Part shown: piece after piece, positions 56,286 through 64,000 of the stretch
Layout of the letters: each line of letters starts with the position of its first letter
How positions within the stretch are numbered: position 1 is the stretch's first letter
From: Terrimesophilobacter mesophilus
GTDB taxonomy: Bacteria > Actinomycetota > Actinomycetes > Actinomycetales > Microbacteriaceae
Assembly (NCBI RefSeq): GCF_014200375.1
Contig: NZ_JACHBP010000001.1
Span: forward strand, 1,116,001 to 1,180,000
DNA: 64,000 bases
Direction: 5' to 3'
The notes under the pieces: generated by a model
The model's database searches: none
The model's input: the letters and a program-made list of their open reading frames with translations, nothing else
Told to the model about the DNA's origin: nothing
Translations under genes and position numbers: made by a program

Positions 56286-56507
56286 CTACTTGTAGCGGTA
56301 GACGATACGTCCCCGCGTCAGGTCGTATGGGCTGAGCTCTACGATCACCTTGTCCTCCGGGAGGATTCGGATGTAGTGCTGGCGCATCTTGCCTGAGATG
56401 TGCGCGAGAACGCGATGGCCGTTGGTCAACTCAACGCGAAACATCGCGTTGGGAAGAGCCTCGACTACTGAGCCCTCGATCTCGATGACGCCGTCTTTTT
56501 TTGCCAT
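56286..56507 (-). CDS. infA: Translation initiation factor IF-1
   Basis: IF-1 occupies the ribosomal A-site during initiation. The 73-residue OB-fold protein starts [20 protein letters not shown] and ends GRIVYRYK. It heads an infA-rpmJ-rpsM-rpsK-rpoA-rplQ operon, and its own promoter lies at 56603-56632. No methionine aminopeptidase gene lies between adk and infA. Confidence 0.97.
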   Translation of the reverse strand: MAKKDGVIEIEGSVVEALPNAMFRVELTNGHRVLAHISGKMRQHYIRILPEDKVIVELSPYDLTRGRIVYRYK

Positions 56508-56602
56508 AACTCGCTAACGTGAGTAGTACTGGATGCTGGTCGTGCGGATGATTGTCGGTGGCGTGGGCATGCGGAAACGCAGCCCCCAGACACCAAGGAT
56601 CA

Positions 56603-56632
56603 ATCTTATGTTAATTCTGCCCGCCGCGCCAA
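56603..56632 (-). promoter_or_regulatory. infA operon promoter (TTGGCG-18-TAAGAT)
   Basis: On the minus strand TTGGCG (56627-56632) and TAAGAT (56603-56608) are 18 bases apart. The 14 bases after the -10 (TGATCCTTGGTGTC, 56589-56602) match those after the rplM -10 exactly. The leader is about 85 bases. Confidence 0.65.
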
Positions 56633-56650
56633 CCCGGGCGGAGCGAGGAT

Positions 56651-57265
56651 TCAGCGGACGGCGACATCCGGTTCGTCGTCGGGGATCTCGATCCCCCGCT
56701 CGGCGAGACCGGTGATGATCCGCTCGGCGACCGCATCCACATCGCCGATGCCATCGACCGTGACGAGCATCCCGCGCTCGCCGTAGGTTTCGATGAGCGG
56801 AGCCGTCTCACGACGGAACACGTCCTGGCGGTGCCGGATGGCATCCTCGGAGTCGTCGACCCGCCCCTGCTCGATCGCGCGCTTGCGCAGCCGCGCCACG
56901 ACGACCTCGACATCCGCGACCAGCCGGATCACGGCATCCAGTCCCTGATGCTTCTCGGCGAGGATCTCATCCAGGAACTGCACCTGGGATGTCGTGCGCG
57001 GATAGCCGTCGAGCAGGAATCCATTGGCGGCATCCGGCTCCTCGAGACGGGAGCGGACGAGCTCGTTGGTGAGCGAGTCGGGAACGTAGTCGCCGGCATC
57101 CACGATGCTCTTGACCTCGATGCCGAGCGGCGTCTCGTTCTTGATGTTGTAGCGGAAGATGTCGCCCGTGGCGATGGCAGGGATGCCGAACAGCTCGGAC
57201 AACCGTGCCGCCTGCGTTCCCTTCCCCGCCCCCGGAGGTCCGATGATGAGAAAGCGGCCGGTCAT
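56651..57265 (-). CDS. adk: Adenylate kinase
   Basis: Adk interconverts AMP, ADP and ATP. The 204-residue product has the P-loop [16 protein letters not shown], the AMP site [10 protein letters not shown] and the LID region [13 protein letters not shown] of the short type without the zinc-ribbon LID. Its ATG overlaps the secY stop (ATGA), the usual order in bacteria. It is probably the end of the spc operon transcript. Confidence 0.97.
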   Translation of the reverse strand: MTGRFLIIGPPGAGKGTQAARLSELFGIPAIATGDIFRYNIKNETPLGIEVKSIVDAGDYVPDSLTNELVRSRLEEPDAANGFLLDGYPRTTSQVQFLDEILAEKHQGLDAVIRLVADVEVVVARLRKRAIEQGRVDDSEDAIRHRQDVFRRETAPLIETYGERGMLVTVDGIGDVDAVAERIITGLAERGIEIPDDEPDVAVR

Positions 57266-58587
57266 CGCAGCAGGCCCTCATAGTGTCGCTGCTGCAGCTG
57301 CGCGTCGATCTGCTTCACCGTTTCGAGGCCGACGCCCACGATGATGAGGATGCTCGCGCCGCCGAACGGGAAGTTCTGGTTCGCCCCGAACCAACTCAGG
57401 GCGAACAGCGGTATGAGCGCGACGATGCCGAGATAGAGCGACCCGGGGAGGGTGATCCTCGTCAGCACATAGTCGAGGTACTCGGCCGTCGGCCGACCTG
57501 CCCGGATGCCGGGGATGAATCCGCCGTACTTCTTCATGTTGTCGGCGACCTCTTCGGGGTTGAAGGTGATCGCGACGTAGAAGTAGGTGAAGCCGATGTT
57601 GAGCAGGAAGTACACGAGCATGTAGAGCGCGCTGTCACCGGAGCGCAGGTTGTCCGTGATCCACGACACCCACGCTGCCGGCGCCTCTCCCGGCTGCGGC
57701 TGGTTGAACTGCGCGACGAGTGCGGGAAGGTACAGCAGGCTCGAGGCGAAGATCACCGGGATCACGCCCGCCATGTTGACCTTGATCGGAATGTAGGTGT
57801 TGTTGCCGCCGTAGGTGCGGCGCCCGACCATCCGTTTCGCGTACTGCACCGGCACACGTCTCTGCGACTGCTCGACGAACACGACGAGCGTCATGATGAT
57901 CAACCCGATCACGAGGACCAGCAGGAACGCCTCGAAGCCCTTCGCGACCTGGATGCCCCACAGGGCGGTCGGGAACTGGGCGGCGATCGAGATGAAGATG
58001 AGGAGCGACATCCCGTTGCCGATGCCGCGCTCGGTGATGAGCTCGCCCATCCACATGATGAGGCCCGTACCTGCCGTCATGGTGATGACCATGAGCAGGA
58101 TGGCGTACCAGGAGTCGTTGCTGATGAGTTGGCTGCACTCGGGGGTGCCGGTCGAGCTCGGGAAGAGCGCTCCGCTGCGGGCGACCGTGATGAGTGTCGT
58201 CGACTGCAGGATCGCGAGGCCGATCGTGAGGTACCGCGTGTACTGTGTGAGCTTGGCCTGGCCGGCCTGGCCCTCCTTGTACAGGGTGTCGAAGTGTGGG
58301 ATGACGACGCGCAGGAGCTGCACGATGATCGACGCGGTGATGTACGGCATGATGCCGAGCGCGAAGATCGAGAGCTGCAGGAGCGCCCCGCCACTGAACA
58401 GGTTGACGAGGTCGTAGAGCCCGGTCGTACCGGAGTTCTGTCCAAGACACGTCTGCACGTTCACATAGTCGATGAACGGGGTCGGGATGAACGACCCGAG
58501 CCGGAACAGCGCGATGATGCCCAGCGTGAAACCGATCTTCCTGCGAAGATCGGGCGTGCGGAAGATCCGCATGATTGCGCCGAACAC
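57262..58587 (-). CDS. secY: Protein translocase subunit SecY
   Basis: SecY is the channel of the Sec protein export machinery. The 441-residue protein has ten membrane helices and the conserved segments [39 protein letters not shown] and [14 protein letters not shown]. It starts at GTG 58587, five bases after GGAGG; an ATG at 58572 is less supported. The plug helix and cytosolic loops look intact. It lies between rplO and adk. Confidence 0.97.
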   Translation of the reverse strand: MFGAIMRIFRTPDLRRKIGFTLGIIALFRLGSFIPTPFIDYVNVQTCLGQNSGTTGLYDLVNLFSGGALLQLSIFALGIMPYITASIIVQLLRVVIPHFDTLYKEGQAGQAKLTQYTRYLTIGLAILQSTTLITVARSGALFPSSTGTPECSQLISNDSWYAILLMVITMTAGTGLIMWMGELITERGIGNGMSLLIFISIAAQFPTALWGIQVAKGFEAFLLVLVIGLIIMTLVVFVEQSQRRVPVQYAKRMVGRRTYGGNNTYIPIKVNMAGVIPVIFASSLLYLPALVAQFNQPQPGEAPAAWVSWITDNLRSGDSALYMLVYFLLNIGFTYFYVAITFNPEEVADNMKKYGGFIPGIRAGRPTAEYLDYVLTRITLPGSLYLGIVALIPLFALSWFGANQNFPFGGASILIIVGVGLETVKQIDAQLQQRHYEGLLR

Positions 58588-58617
58588 GAGGCCTCCTGAA
58601 TTTACGGGTAGTGCAGT

Positions 58618-58645
58618 GCCGCGGTCCCCTGATGGGAACCGTGGC
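58618..58645. ncRNA. Intercistronic hairpin between rplO and secY
   Basis: An 8-bp stem (GCCGCGGT / ACCGTGGC, one G-U pair) with further pairing inside lies 51 bases after the rplO stop. It may tune expression of secY relative to the ribosomal genes. Confidence 0.4.
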
Positions 58646-58695
58646 GGCTACAGCTCATACGTGGGCATGTCCGGATGGCGAGCCATCCGTCCAGC

Positions 58696-59457
58696 TCACT
58701 TGACGGAGCCGCCTGCGGCCAGGATCTTCTGCTCGGCTGAGCCGGAGATCTTGTCGACCGCAACATTCAGCTTAACGTCAATCTCACCCGCCCCGAGAAC
58801 CTTGACCTTCTCGTTCTTGCGGACAGCGCCCTTCGCGACGAGGTCGCTCACGGTCACGTCGCCACCCTTGGGGTACAGCTCGGCGAGGCGTTCGAGGTTC
58901 ACGACCTGGTACTCGACGCGGAACGGGTTCTTGAACCCGCGCAGCTTCGGGGTGCGCATGACACTGTTCAGGTTTCCACCCTCGAGTCCAACACGAACCT
59001 GGTAGCGGGCCTTCGTGCCCTTGGTACCACGCCCCGCGGTCTTACCCTTGGACGCTTCACCACGACCGACTCGGGTCTTCGCCGTCTTCGCTCCTGGAGC
59101 GGGGCGGAGGTGGTGCATCTTCAGCACCTGCGGGCGGGACACGACATCCTTCGAGGCCGCCTTCGCGGCCGGAGCCTTGGCAGCAGCGGCCTTGGCGGCG
59201 GGCGCCTTGCCTGCAGCACTCTTCGAGGCAGCGGCCTTGGGCTCGGCCTTGGCGGCAGCAGTCTTCGACGCGGCGGCCTTGGCGGCCGGCTTTGCAGCGG
59301 CATCCTTCGCCGTCGTGCTCTTGGCGGCGGCCGGCTTCGCGGCAGCCTTGGGCGCAGCAGCCTTGGATGCGGCGGCCTTGGGCGCTGCATCCTTCGAGGC
59401 TGCCGTCTTCGGCGCGGCCTTGGCGGCGGGCTTCTTCTTCTCGGCTTCGTCAGCCAT
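58696..59457 (-). CDS. rplO: 50S ribosomal protein L15 with Ala/Lys-rich N-terminal extension
   Basis: L15 is a late assembly protein of the 50S. The normal core begins near residue 112 ([27 protein letters not shown]) and ends [10 protein letters not shown]. Residues 1-110 form a lysine-, alanine- and proline-rich extension ([13 protein letters not shown]-type repeats), similar to histone H1 or HupB tails. The start ATG overlaps the rpmD stop (TAATG), so the extension is really translated. It may bind rRNA or DNA. Confidence 0.94.
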   Translation of the reverse strand: MADEAEKKKPAAKAAPKTAASKDAAPKAAASKAAAPKAAAKPAAAKSTTAKDAAAKPAAKAAASKTAAAKAEPKAAASKSAAGKAPAAKAAAAKAPAAKAASKDVVSRPQVLKMHHLRPAPGAKTAKTRVGRGEASKGKTAGRGTKGTKARYQVRVGLEGGNLNSVMRTPKLRGFKNPFRVEYQVVNLERLAELYPKGGDVTVSDLVAKGAVRKNEKVKVLGAGEIDVKLNVAVDKISGSAEQKILAAGGSVK

Positions 59458-59639
59458 TAGTCAATCTCCTCGACTTTGACCAGGTGCGCCACGGTACGGA
59501 CGTATCCGCGGTTCTGCGAGTTGTCCTCGCGCACCACGACATCGCCGATGCGCTTGAGCCCGAGGCTCCGCAGGGTGTCGCGCTGGTTCTGCTTTTCACT
59601 GATCCTGGACTTGATCTGCGTCACTTTGAGGCGAGCCAT
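59457..59639 (-). CDS. rpmD: 50S ribosomal protein L30
   Basis: L30 is a small large-subunit protein. The 60-residue product starts [23 protein letters not shown] and has [15 protein letters not shown]. Its ATG overlaps the rpsE stop (TGATG) and its TAA overlaps the rplO ATG (TAATG). Confidence 0.96.
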   Translation of the reverse strand: MARLKVTQIKSRISEKQNQRDTLRSLGLKRIGDVVVREDNSQNRGYVRTVAHLVKVEEID

Positions 59640-60376
59640 CAGACACCTGCCTTCTCTGACGTGGCTTTCGCCTTGGACGTCTCCGCCTGGATCCGCAGGA
59701 TCTGCGCAGGGACGACGTGCTCGATCGAAAGTCCGCGACGCCCGGCGACCGCACTCGGCTCTTCGAGCTGCTGCAGTGCTGCGACGGTCGCGTGGACGAT
59801 GTTGATGGTGTTCGACGAACCGAGCGACTTGCTCAGGACGTCGTGGATGCCCGCACACTCGAGAACGGCGCGCACCGGGCCGCCGGCGATGACACCGGTA
59901 CCTGCGGCGGCCGGACGCAGGAGGACGACCCCTGCGGCCGCCTCGCCCTGAACCGGGTGCGGGATGCTGTTGCCGACGCGCGGGACGCGGAAGAAGTTCT
60001 TCTTCGCCTCCTCGACGCCCTTAGAGATCGCGGTGGGAACCTCGCGGGCCTTGCCGTAGCCGACCCCGACGAGACCGTTTCCGTCGCCGACGACGACGAG
60101 TGCGGTGAAGCTGAAGCGACGACCGCCCTTGACGACCTTCGACACGCGGTTGATCGTGACGACGCGCTCGAGGAACTGGCTCTTCTCGGAGTCGCGGCTT
60201 CCGCGCTGCTGGTTCGGGTTGCGTTCGCGGCCACCGCGACGCGCCTCACGGGGCTCGTTCGCGACATCCGCTTCCGGCGTCTCGGCAGTCACAGCGGCGG
60301 CCTGAGCGGTCGTGTCGACCTCGGTCGCTTCTGCAGTCACTGTCTGCTCCTTCTCATTAGTACTCTCCGTGCTCAC
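59639..60376 (-). CDS. rpsE: 30S ribosomal protein S5
   Basis: S5 helps form the mRNA entry channel and decoding fidelity. The 245-residue product has its core from about residue 66 ([41 protein letters not shown]). An acidic and Gln/Arg-rich extension precedes it, and a lysine/alanine tail ends it. GTG 60376 overlaps the rplR stop (GTGA). Confidence 0.96.
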   Translation of the reverse strand: MSTESTNEKEQTVTAEATEVDTTAQAAAVTAETPEADVANEPREARRGGRERNPNQQRGSRDSEKSQFLERVVTINRVSKVVKGGRRFSFTALVVVGDGNGLVGVGYGKAREVPTAISKGVEEAKKNFFRVPRVGNSIPHPVQGEAAAGVVLLRPAAAGTGVIAGGPVRAVLECAGIHDVLSKSLGSSNTINIVHATVAALQQLEEPSAVAGRRGLSIEHVVPAQILRIQAETSKAKATSEKAGV

Positions 60377-60744
60377 AGGTTCAATCCACCCTCTCGAGCT
60401 CCCTCGGCGATCGCGGCGACGCGACCGGCGTAGCGGCTTCCGCCACGGTCGAAGACGACCGCGTCGATGCCGGCTTTCTTGGCACGCTCCGCGACGAGCT
60501 CTCCGACCTTCCGCGCCTTGGCGGTCTTGTCGGCGGAGAGTCCGCGCAATTCGGTTTCCATGGTCGACGCCGAGGCGAGGGTACGACCCTTGCTGTCATC
60601 GACGACCTGGACGAAGACGTGGCGGGCGGAACGGGTGACGACCAGACGCGGACGCGACTCGGTGCCGACGACCTTCTTGCGAAGGCGTGCGTGACGCCGG
60701 TCGCGTGCAGCCGACTTGCTCTTTCCTCGTGTACCTGTAGCCAT
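60373..60744 (-). CDS. rplR: 50S ribosomal protein L18
   Basis: L18 binds 5S rRNA. The 123-residue product has [31 protein letters not shown] and [26 protein letters not shown]. It follows rplF by 3 bases and overlaps rpsE. Confidence 0.97.
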   Translation of the reverse strand: MATGTRGKSKSAARDRRHARLRKKVVGTESRPRLVVTRSARHVFVQVVDDSKGRTLASASTMETELRGLSADKTAKARKVGELVAERAKKAGIDAVVFDRGGSRYAGRVAAIAEGAREGGLNL

Positions 60745-60747
60745 GGT

Positions 60748-61284
60748 TTACTTACCAGCCTTTCCGGCCTTGCGGCGGACAACCTCGCCCGCATACCGCA
60801 CGCCTTTGCCCTTGTAGGGCTCGGGCTTGCGCAGCTTGCGGATGTTGGCCGCGACTTCGCCGACCTGCTGCTTGTCGATCCCGTGGACGGCGAGCTTCGT
60901 GTTGCCCTCCACGGAGAAGGTGATGCCGGCCGGCGGTTCGACGGTGATGGAGTGTGAGAAGCCGAGCGCGAACTCGAGCCCGTTGCCCTTCTGGGCGACC
61001 CGGTAACCGGTCCCCACGATCTCGAGCCCCTTGGTGTATCCCTCGGTGACGCCGATGATCTGGTTGTGGATGAGGGTCCGCGTGAGGCCGTGGAGCGAAC
61101 GCGACTCGCGCTCGTCATCCGGACGGCTGACCAGGACCTGGCCATCCTCGAGCTTGACCTCGATGGGGCTGGCGACGGTGAGGCTGAGCTCGCCCTTCGG
61201 GCCCTTGACCGTGACGGCCGAGCCGTCGACAGTGACATTGACGCCGGACGGCACGTCGATGGGAAGTCTTCCGATTCGTGACAT
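60748..61284 (-). CDS. rplF: 50S ribosomal protein L6
   Basis: L6 sits near the GTPase centre of the 50S. The 178-residue product starts [21 protein letters not shown] and ends with the family block [24 protein letters not shown]. It follows rpsH by 6 bases. Confidence 0.97.
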   Translation of the reverse strand: MSRIGRLPIDVPSGVNVTVDGSAVTVKGPKGELSLTVASPIEVKLEDGQVLVSRPDDERESRSLHGLTRTLIHNQIIGVTEGYTKGLEIVGTGYRVAQKGNGLEFALGFSHSITVEPPAGITFSVEGNTKLAVHGIDKQQVGEVAANIRKLRKPEPYKGKGVRYAGEVVRRKAGKAGK

Positions 61285-61290
61285 TGTCGG

Positions 61291-61689
61291 CTACCACACG
61301 TAGGCGAGGACTTCCCCACCCACGCCCTTCTCTGTCGCCTGGCGGTCCGTGAGGAGGCCGGAGGAGGTGGACAGGATCGCCACACCGAGGCCACCGAGAA
61401 CACGGGGGATCTCGGTCGACTTGGCGTAGACGCGCAATCCGGGCTTGGACACGCGCTTGATGCCCGCAATGGAGCGTTCGCGGTTGGGCCCGTACTTGAG
61501 GTCGATGGTGAGCGTCGAACCGACGCGAGCCGGCTCGACCTTCCACGCGGTGATGTAACCCTCGGTCTTGAGGATCTCCGAGATGTGCGTCTTGAGCTTG
61601 CTGCTCGGCATCGACACGGTCTCGTGGTACGCGGAATTGGCGTTACGCAGTCTGGTGAGCAGGTCTGCTACCGGATCTGTCATTGTCAT
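61291..61689 (-). CDS. rpsH: 30S ribosomal protein S8
   Basis: S8 binds 16S rRNA helix 21 and organises the 30S platform. The 132-residue product starts [22 protein letters not shown] (ATG 61689, with 61683 as an alternative) and ends [11 protein letters not shown]. Between it and rplE there are 67 bases and no rpsN/rpsZ (S14) gene. Confidence 0.97.
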   Translation of the reverse strand: MTMTDPVADLLTRLRNANSAYHETVSMPSSKLKTHISEILKTEGYITAWKVEPARVGSTLTIDLKYGPNRERSIAGIKRVSKPGLRVYAKSTEIPRVLGGLGVAILSTSSGLLTDRQATEKGVGGEVLAYVW

Positions 61690-61756
61690 GATGGTGTTCC
61701 TGTTTCTCGTCCTGGTTTCGACATCCGTTACGCGAATGCCGACCTGAGTCGATCGT

Positions 61757-62356
61757 TTACTGCTGGTCGGTTGTCTCGTTGCTGCGGAACGGGAAGCCGA
61801 GCGCCTTGAGAAGCGCACGACCCTCGTCGTCGTTCTTCGCCGTCGTCACGACGGTGATGTCGAACCCGCGAACGCGGTCGATCTTGTCCTGATCGATCTC
61901 GTGGAACATCGCCTGCTCGTTGAGACCGAAGGTGTAGTTGCCGTTGCCGTCGAACTGCCGGTCGGACAGGCCGCGGAAGTCACGGATGCGGGGAAGCGCG
62001 AGCGTCAGCAGACGGTCGAGGAACTCCCATGCACGGTCGCCACGAAGGGTGACGTGGGCGCCGATCGGCTGACCCTCGCGCAGCTTGAACTGCGCGATCG
62101 ACTTGCGAGCGGCCGTGACCTGGGGCTTCTGGCCGGTGATGGCAGCGAGGTCCTTGACGGCGCCGTCGATGATCTTTCCATCGCGGGCGGCCTCCCCGAC
62201 CCCGGTGTTGACCACGATCTTCACGAGCCCGGGCACCTGGTGCACGTTCGTGAAGCCGAAGTCCTTCTTCAGCTGGGCCGAGATCTCGGCCTGGTACTTC
62301 TGCTTGAGGCGCGGCTGCACCTTGACAGCCGGCGCGGCAGTAGTCGTGTCAGTCAT
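61757..62356 (-). CDS. rplE: 50S ribosomal protein L5
   Basis: L5 binds 5S rRNA and contacts the small-subunit head. The 199-residue product has a short N-terminal extension ([17 protein letters not shown]), then [34 protein letters not shown]. Its ATG overlaps the rplX stop (TAATG). Confidence 0.97.
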   Translation of the reverse strand: MTDTTTAAPAVKVQPRLKQKYQAEISAQLKKDFGFTNVHQVPGLVKIVVNTGVGEAARDGKIIDGAVKDLAAITGQKPQVTAARKSIAQFKLREGQPIGAHVTLRGDRAWEFLDRLLTLALPRIRDFRGLSDRQFDGNGNYTFGLNEQAMFHEIDQDKIDRVRGFDITVVTTAKNDDEGRALLKALGFPFRSNETTDQQ

Positions 62357-62706
62357 TACAGGTCCTCACCTGAGCTCTTCGAAATGCGCACGCGCACGGT
62401 CTTGCCCTCGGCGTTCTTCTCGACGCGGTAGCCGACTCGCGTCGGCTTCTTCGTCTTCGGGTCGACAAGGGCGACGTTGGAAATGTGGATGGGGGACTCG
62501 AACGTCTCGAGACCGCCGGTCTTCGTGCCGCGCTGGGTCTGGCCGACGCGGGTGTGCTTCGTGACGAAGTTGATGCCCTCGACGATCACACGGTTCCTCT
62601 CGACGAGGACCTCCTTGACGCGGCCCTGCTTGCCACGGTCGCCACCACGGGCCTGGCTCGGCCCGCTGATGACCTGCACGAGGTCGCCCTTCTTGATCTT
62701 CGCCAT
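62356..62706 (-). CDS. rplX: 50S ribosomal protein L24
   Basis: L24 is an assembly initiator that binds near the exit-tunnel opening. The 116-residue product starts [28 protein letters not shown], a KOW motif. It overlaps rplE and follows rplN by 2 bases. Confidence 0.97.
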   Translation of the reverse strand: MAKIKKGDLVQVISGPSQARGGDRGKQGRVKEVLVERNRVIVEGINFVTKHTRVGQTQRGTKTGGLETFESPIHISNVALVDPKTKKPTRVGYRVEKNAEGKTVRVRISKSSGEDL

Positions 62707-62708
62707 GA

Positions 62709-63077
62709 CTAAATGACCTCCGGTGCCAGCGAGATGATCTTCATGAACTTCTTGTCGCGAAGTTCACGACCGACCGGCCCGAAGATGCGGGTGCCACGAG
62801 GGTCACCATCCGCCTTCAACAGCACTGCGGCATTCTCATCGAACTTGATGTAGGAGCCGTCCGGGCGACGGGTCTCCTTCTTGGTGCGGACGATGACGGC
62901 CTTGACGACCTCGCCCTTCTTCACGTTTCCGCCCGGGATCGCGTCCTTGACGGTCGCCACGATCACATCGCCGAGGCCGGCGTAGCGCCGCCCCGAGCCG
63001 CCGAGAACGCGAATCGTGAGCAACTCCTTGGCGCCGGTGTTATCGGCGACCTTTACTCTGGATTCCTGCTGAAGCAT
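62709..63077 (-). CDS. rplN: 50S ribosomal protein L14
   Basis: L14 lies at the subunit interface. The 122-residue product starts [31 protein letters not shown] and ends [10 protein letters not shown]. It follows rpsQ by 33 bases. Confidence 0.97.
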   Translation of the reverse strand: MLQQESRVKVADNTGAKELLTIRVLGGSGRRYAGLGDVIVATVKDAIPGGNVKKGEVVKAVIVRTKKETRRPDGSYIKFDENAAVLLKADGDPRGTRIFGPVGRELRDKKFMKIISLAPEVI

Positions 63078-63110
63078 TGTCTGTTCCTCTTCACGAGCAA
63101 GCCCGGGGGC

Positions 63111-63404
63111 TTACTTGGCCTTCTCGACGATCTCGACCAGTCGCCAGCGCTTGGTGGCGCTCAGCGGACGGGTCTCACTGATCACGACGAGGTCGCCGAT
63201 ACCGGCGGAGTTGGTCTCGTCGTGGACCTTCACCTTGGACGTACGGCGGATGACCTTGCCGTACAGCGGGTGCTTCACGCGGTCCTCGACCTCGACGACG
63301 ATGGTCTTGTCCATCTTGTCGCTCGAGACGTACCCACGCCTGGTCTTGCGGTAGCCGCGCTCGAGGGTTGCCTCAGCGTCGACCTTCTCTGTGGTCTTGG
63401 CCAT
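63111..63404 (-). CDS. rpsQ: 30S ribosomal protein S17
   Basis: S17 binds 16S rRNA in the 30S body. The 97-residue product has [33 protein letters not shown], with an N-terminal extension of about 20 residues. Its ATG overlaps the rpmC stop (TGATG). Confidence 0.97.
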   Translation of the reverse strand: MAKTTEKVDAEATLERGYRKTRRGYVSSDKMDKTIVVEVEDRVKHPLYGKVIRRTSKVKVHDETNSAGIGDLVVISETRPLSATKRWRLVEIVEKAK

Positions 63405-63757
63405 CAGCTGTCCTCCCCTGTCGTCTGTGCATCTGCCGACTCTGCGGTCTCGGATGTCGCGGGTGCGTCATCCTTCTTCGTCGCCTTCTTCTTCGGCTTC
63501 GGCTCGCCCTTCGCCGGCAGCTCGACCCCGACGGGGGTCGCGCGGATGCCGAGCTCGCGCTCACGAATCACCGTGTAGATGCGCGCGATGTCGCGCTTCA
63601 CCGCACGGAGACGGCCGTGGCTCTCGAGCTGGCCGGTCGCCGACTGGAATCGCAGGTTGAACAGCTCTTCCTTGGCCTTCTTGAGTTCGTCGACGAGCTT
63701 CTCGTCTTCGAAGGTGTCGAGCTCGTCTGGGCGAAGCTCTTTGGATCCGATCGCCAT
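63404..63757 (-). CDS. rpmC: 50S ribosomal protein L29 with long C-terminal tail
   Basis: L29 sits at the tunnel exit near the SRP and trigger-factor docking site. The first 75 residues are a normal L29 ([43 protein letters not shown]). A tail of about 42 residues follows, a basic patch (KPKKKATKK) then a polar/acidic end. Its ATG overlaps the rplP stop (TAATG). Confidence 0.96.
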   Translation of the reverse strand: MAIGSKELRPDELDTFEDEKLVDELKKAKEELFNLRFQSATGQLESHGRLRAVKRDIARIYTVIRERELGIRATPVGVELPAKGEPKPKKKATKKDDAPATSETAESADAQTTGEDS

Positions 63758-64000
63758 TATGCGTCGCCCTCCTCGCGCTTGATGATGCGTGCCTTGAGCG
63801 GCAGCTTGTGGATGGCACGCGTGAGTGCTTCGCGCGCGATGGTCTCATTGACACCGCTCAGCTCGAACAGCACGCGACCCGGCTTGATGTTCGCGACCCA
63901 CCACTCGGGGGAACCCTTACCGGAACCCATGCGGGTCTCGGCGGGCTTCTTCGTGATCGGGCGGTCGGGGAAGACGTTGATCCAGACCTTGCCGCCACGC
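63757..64000 (-). CDS. rplP: 50S ribosomal protein L16 (C-terminal part, cut by window edge)
   Basis: L16 helps build the peptidyl-transferase region. Only the last 80 codons and the stop are present; the start lies beyond base 64000. Visible sequence includes [23 protein letters not shown] and the family block [23 protein letters not shown] at the end. It overlaps rpmC. Confidence 0.95.
   Translation of the reverse strand, partial: RGGKVWINVFPDRPITKKPAETRMGSGKGSPEWWVANIKPGRVLFELSGVNETIAREALTRAIHKLPLKARIIKREEGDA

Overview
The window is one continuous stretch of high-GC chromosome from an actinobacterium. The gene order and protein types point to the family Microbacteriaceae: purH-purN-perM beside sucCD, a DUF3817 gene before guaA, guaB3, the glmS-acpS-alr-tsaEB-rimI-tsaD run, rplM-rpsI-glmM, and rpoA-rplQ directly followed by the S10/spc-type ribosomal operon. 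The same blocks occur in mycobacteria but are spread more widely there. Nearly all of it is housekeeping DNA. I see no rRNA, tRNA, CRISPR array, insertion sequence or prophage, and no gene-free stretch longer than about 220 bases.

Layout. 1-5.6 kb (minus strand): purine synthesis (perM, purN, purH) and succinyl-CoA synthetase (sucC, sucD). 5.7-11.7 kb: a lipoprotein esterase, an RNB-domain ribonuclease and the PcrA/UvrD helicase joined by a 65-bp tandem repeat that encodes two overlapping mini-ORFs, then a glycerophosphodiester phosphodiesterase. 11.7-13.4 kb (plus strand): a zinc-ribbon membrane protein, a small membrane protein and a Bax-inhibitor-like protein. 13.5-16.2 kb: guaA, DUF3817, SURF1. 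16.3-20.7 kb: one very large secreted cell-wall-binding protein built from repeated modules, lower in GC than its neighbours. 20.9-28.3 kb: glpD, guaB3, a MalY/PatB-type C-S lyase, an ABC-F protein, guaB. 28.5-35.2 kb: a branched-chain amino acid ABC transporter (livHMGF on the plus strand) converging with two substrate-binding lipoprotein genes. 35.3-46.7 kb: rarD, groES with two CIRCE operators, a THUMP-like methyltransferase, small membrane proteins, the t6A operon with alr, acpS and glmS, and divergent coaA. 46.7-50.1 kb: glmM, rpsI, rplM, truA. 50.2-53.2 kb: an acyltransferase and a GNAT protein. 53.2-64 kb (minus strand): rplQ, rpoA, rpsK, rpsM, rpmJ, infA, adk, secY and the spc operon back to a truncated rplP at the window edge.

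How the genes work together. Purine flow is well represented: PurN and PurH make IMP, GuaB and GuaA turn it into GMP, and GuaB3 is a paralogue without the catalytic cysteine. GlmS and GlmM feed UDP-GlcNAc, and Alr feeds D-Ala, to peptidoglycan. TsaE/TsaB/TsaD (with RimI) make t6A on tRNA, next to ribosomal and translation genes. Many operons are tightly packed with ATGA/GTGA/TAATG overlaps, which suggests translational coupling.

Most unusual signals: the pcrA/mini-ORF/ribonuclease coupling repeat at 8052-8199; at least a dozen genes with a TAnnnT-type -10 box only 6-8 bases before the start codon (leaderless or near-leaderless mRNAs); an identical 14-base initiation region at the rplM and infA promoters; the four-copy EGWHEGY module protein with a possible leader peptide; a LivH permease fused to its own secreted N-terminal domain; and a histone-H1-like tail on ribosomal protein L15.
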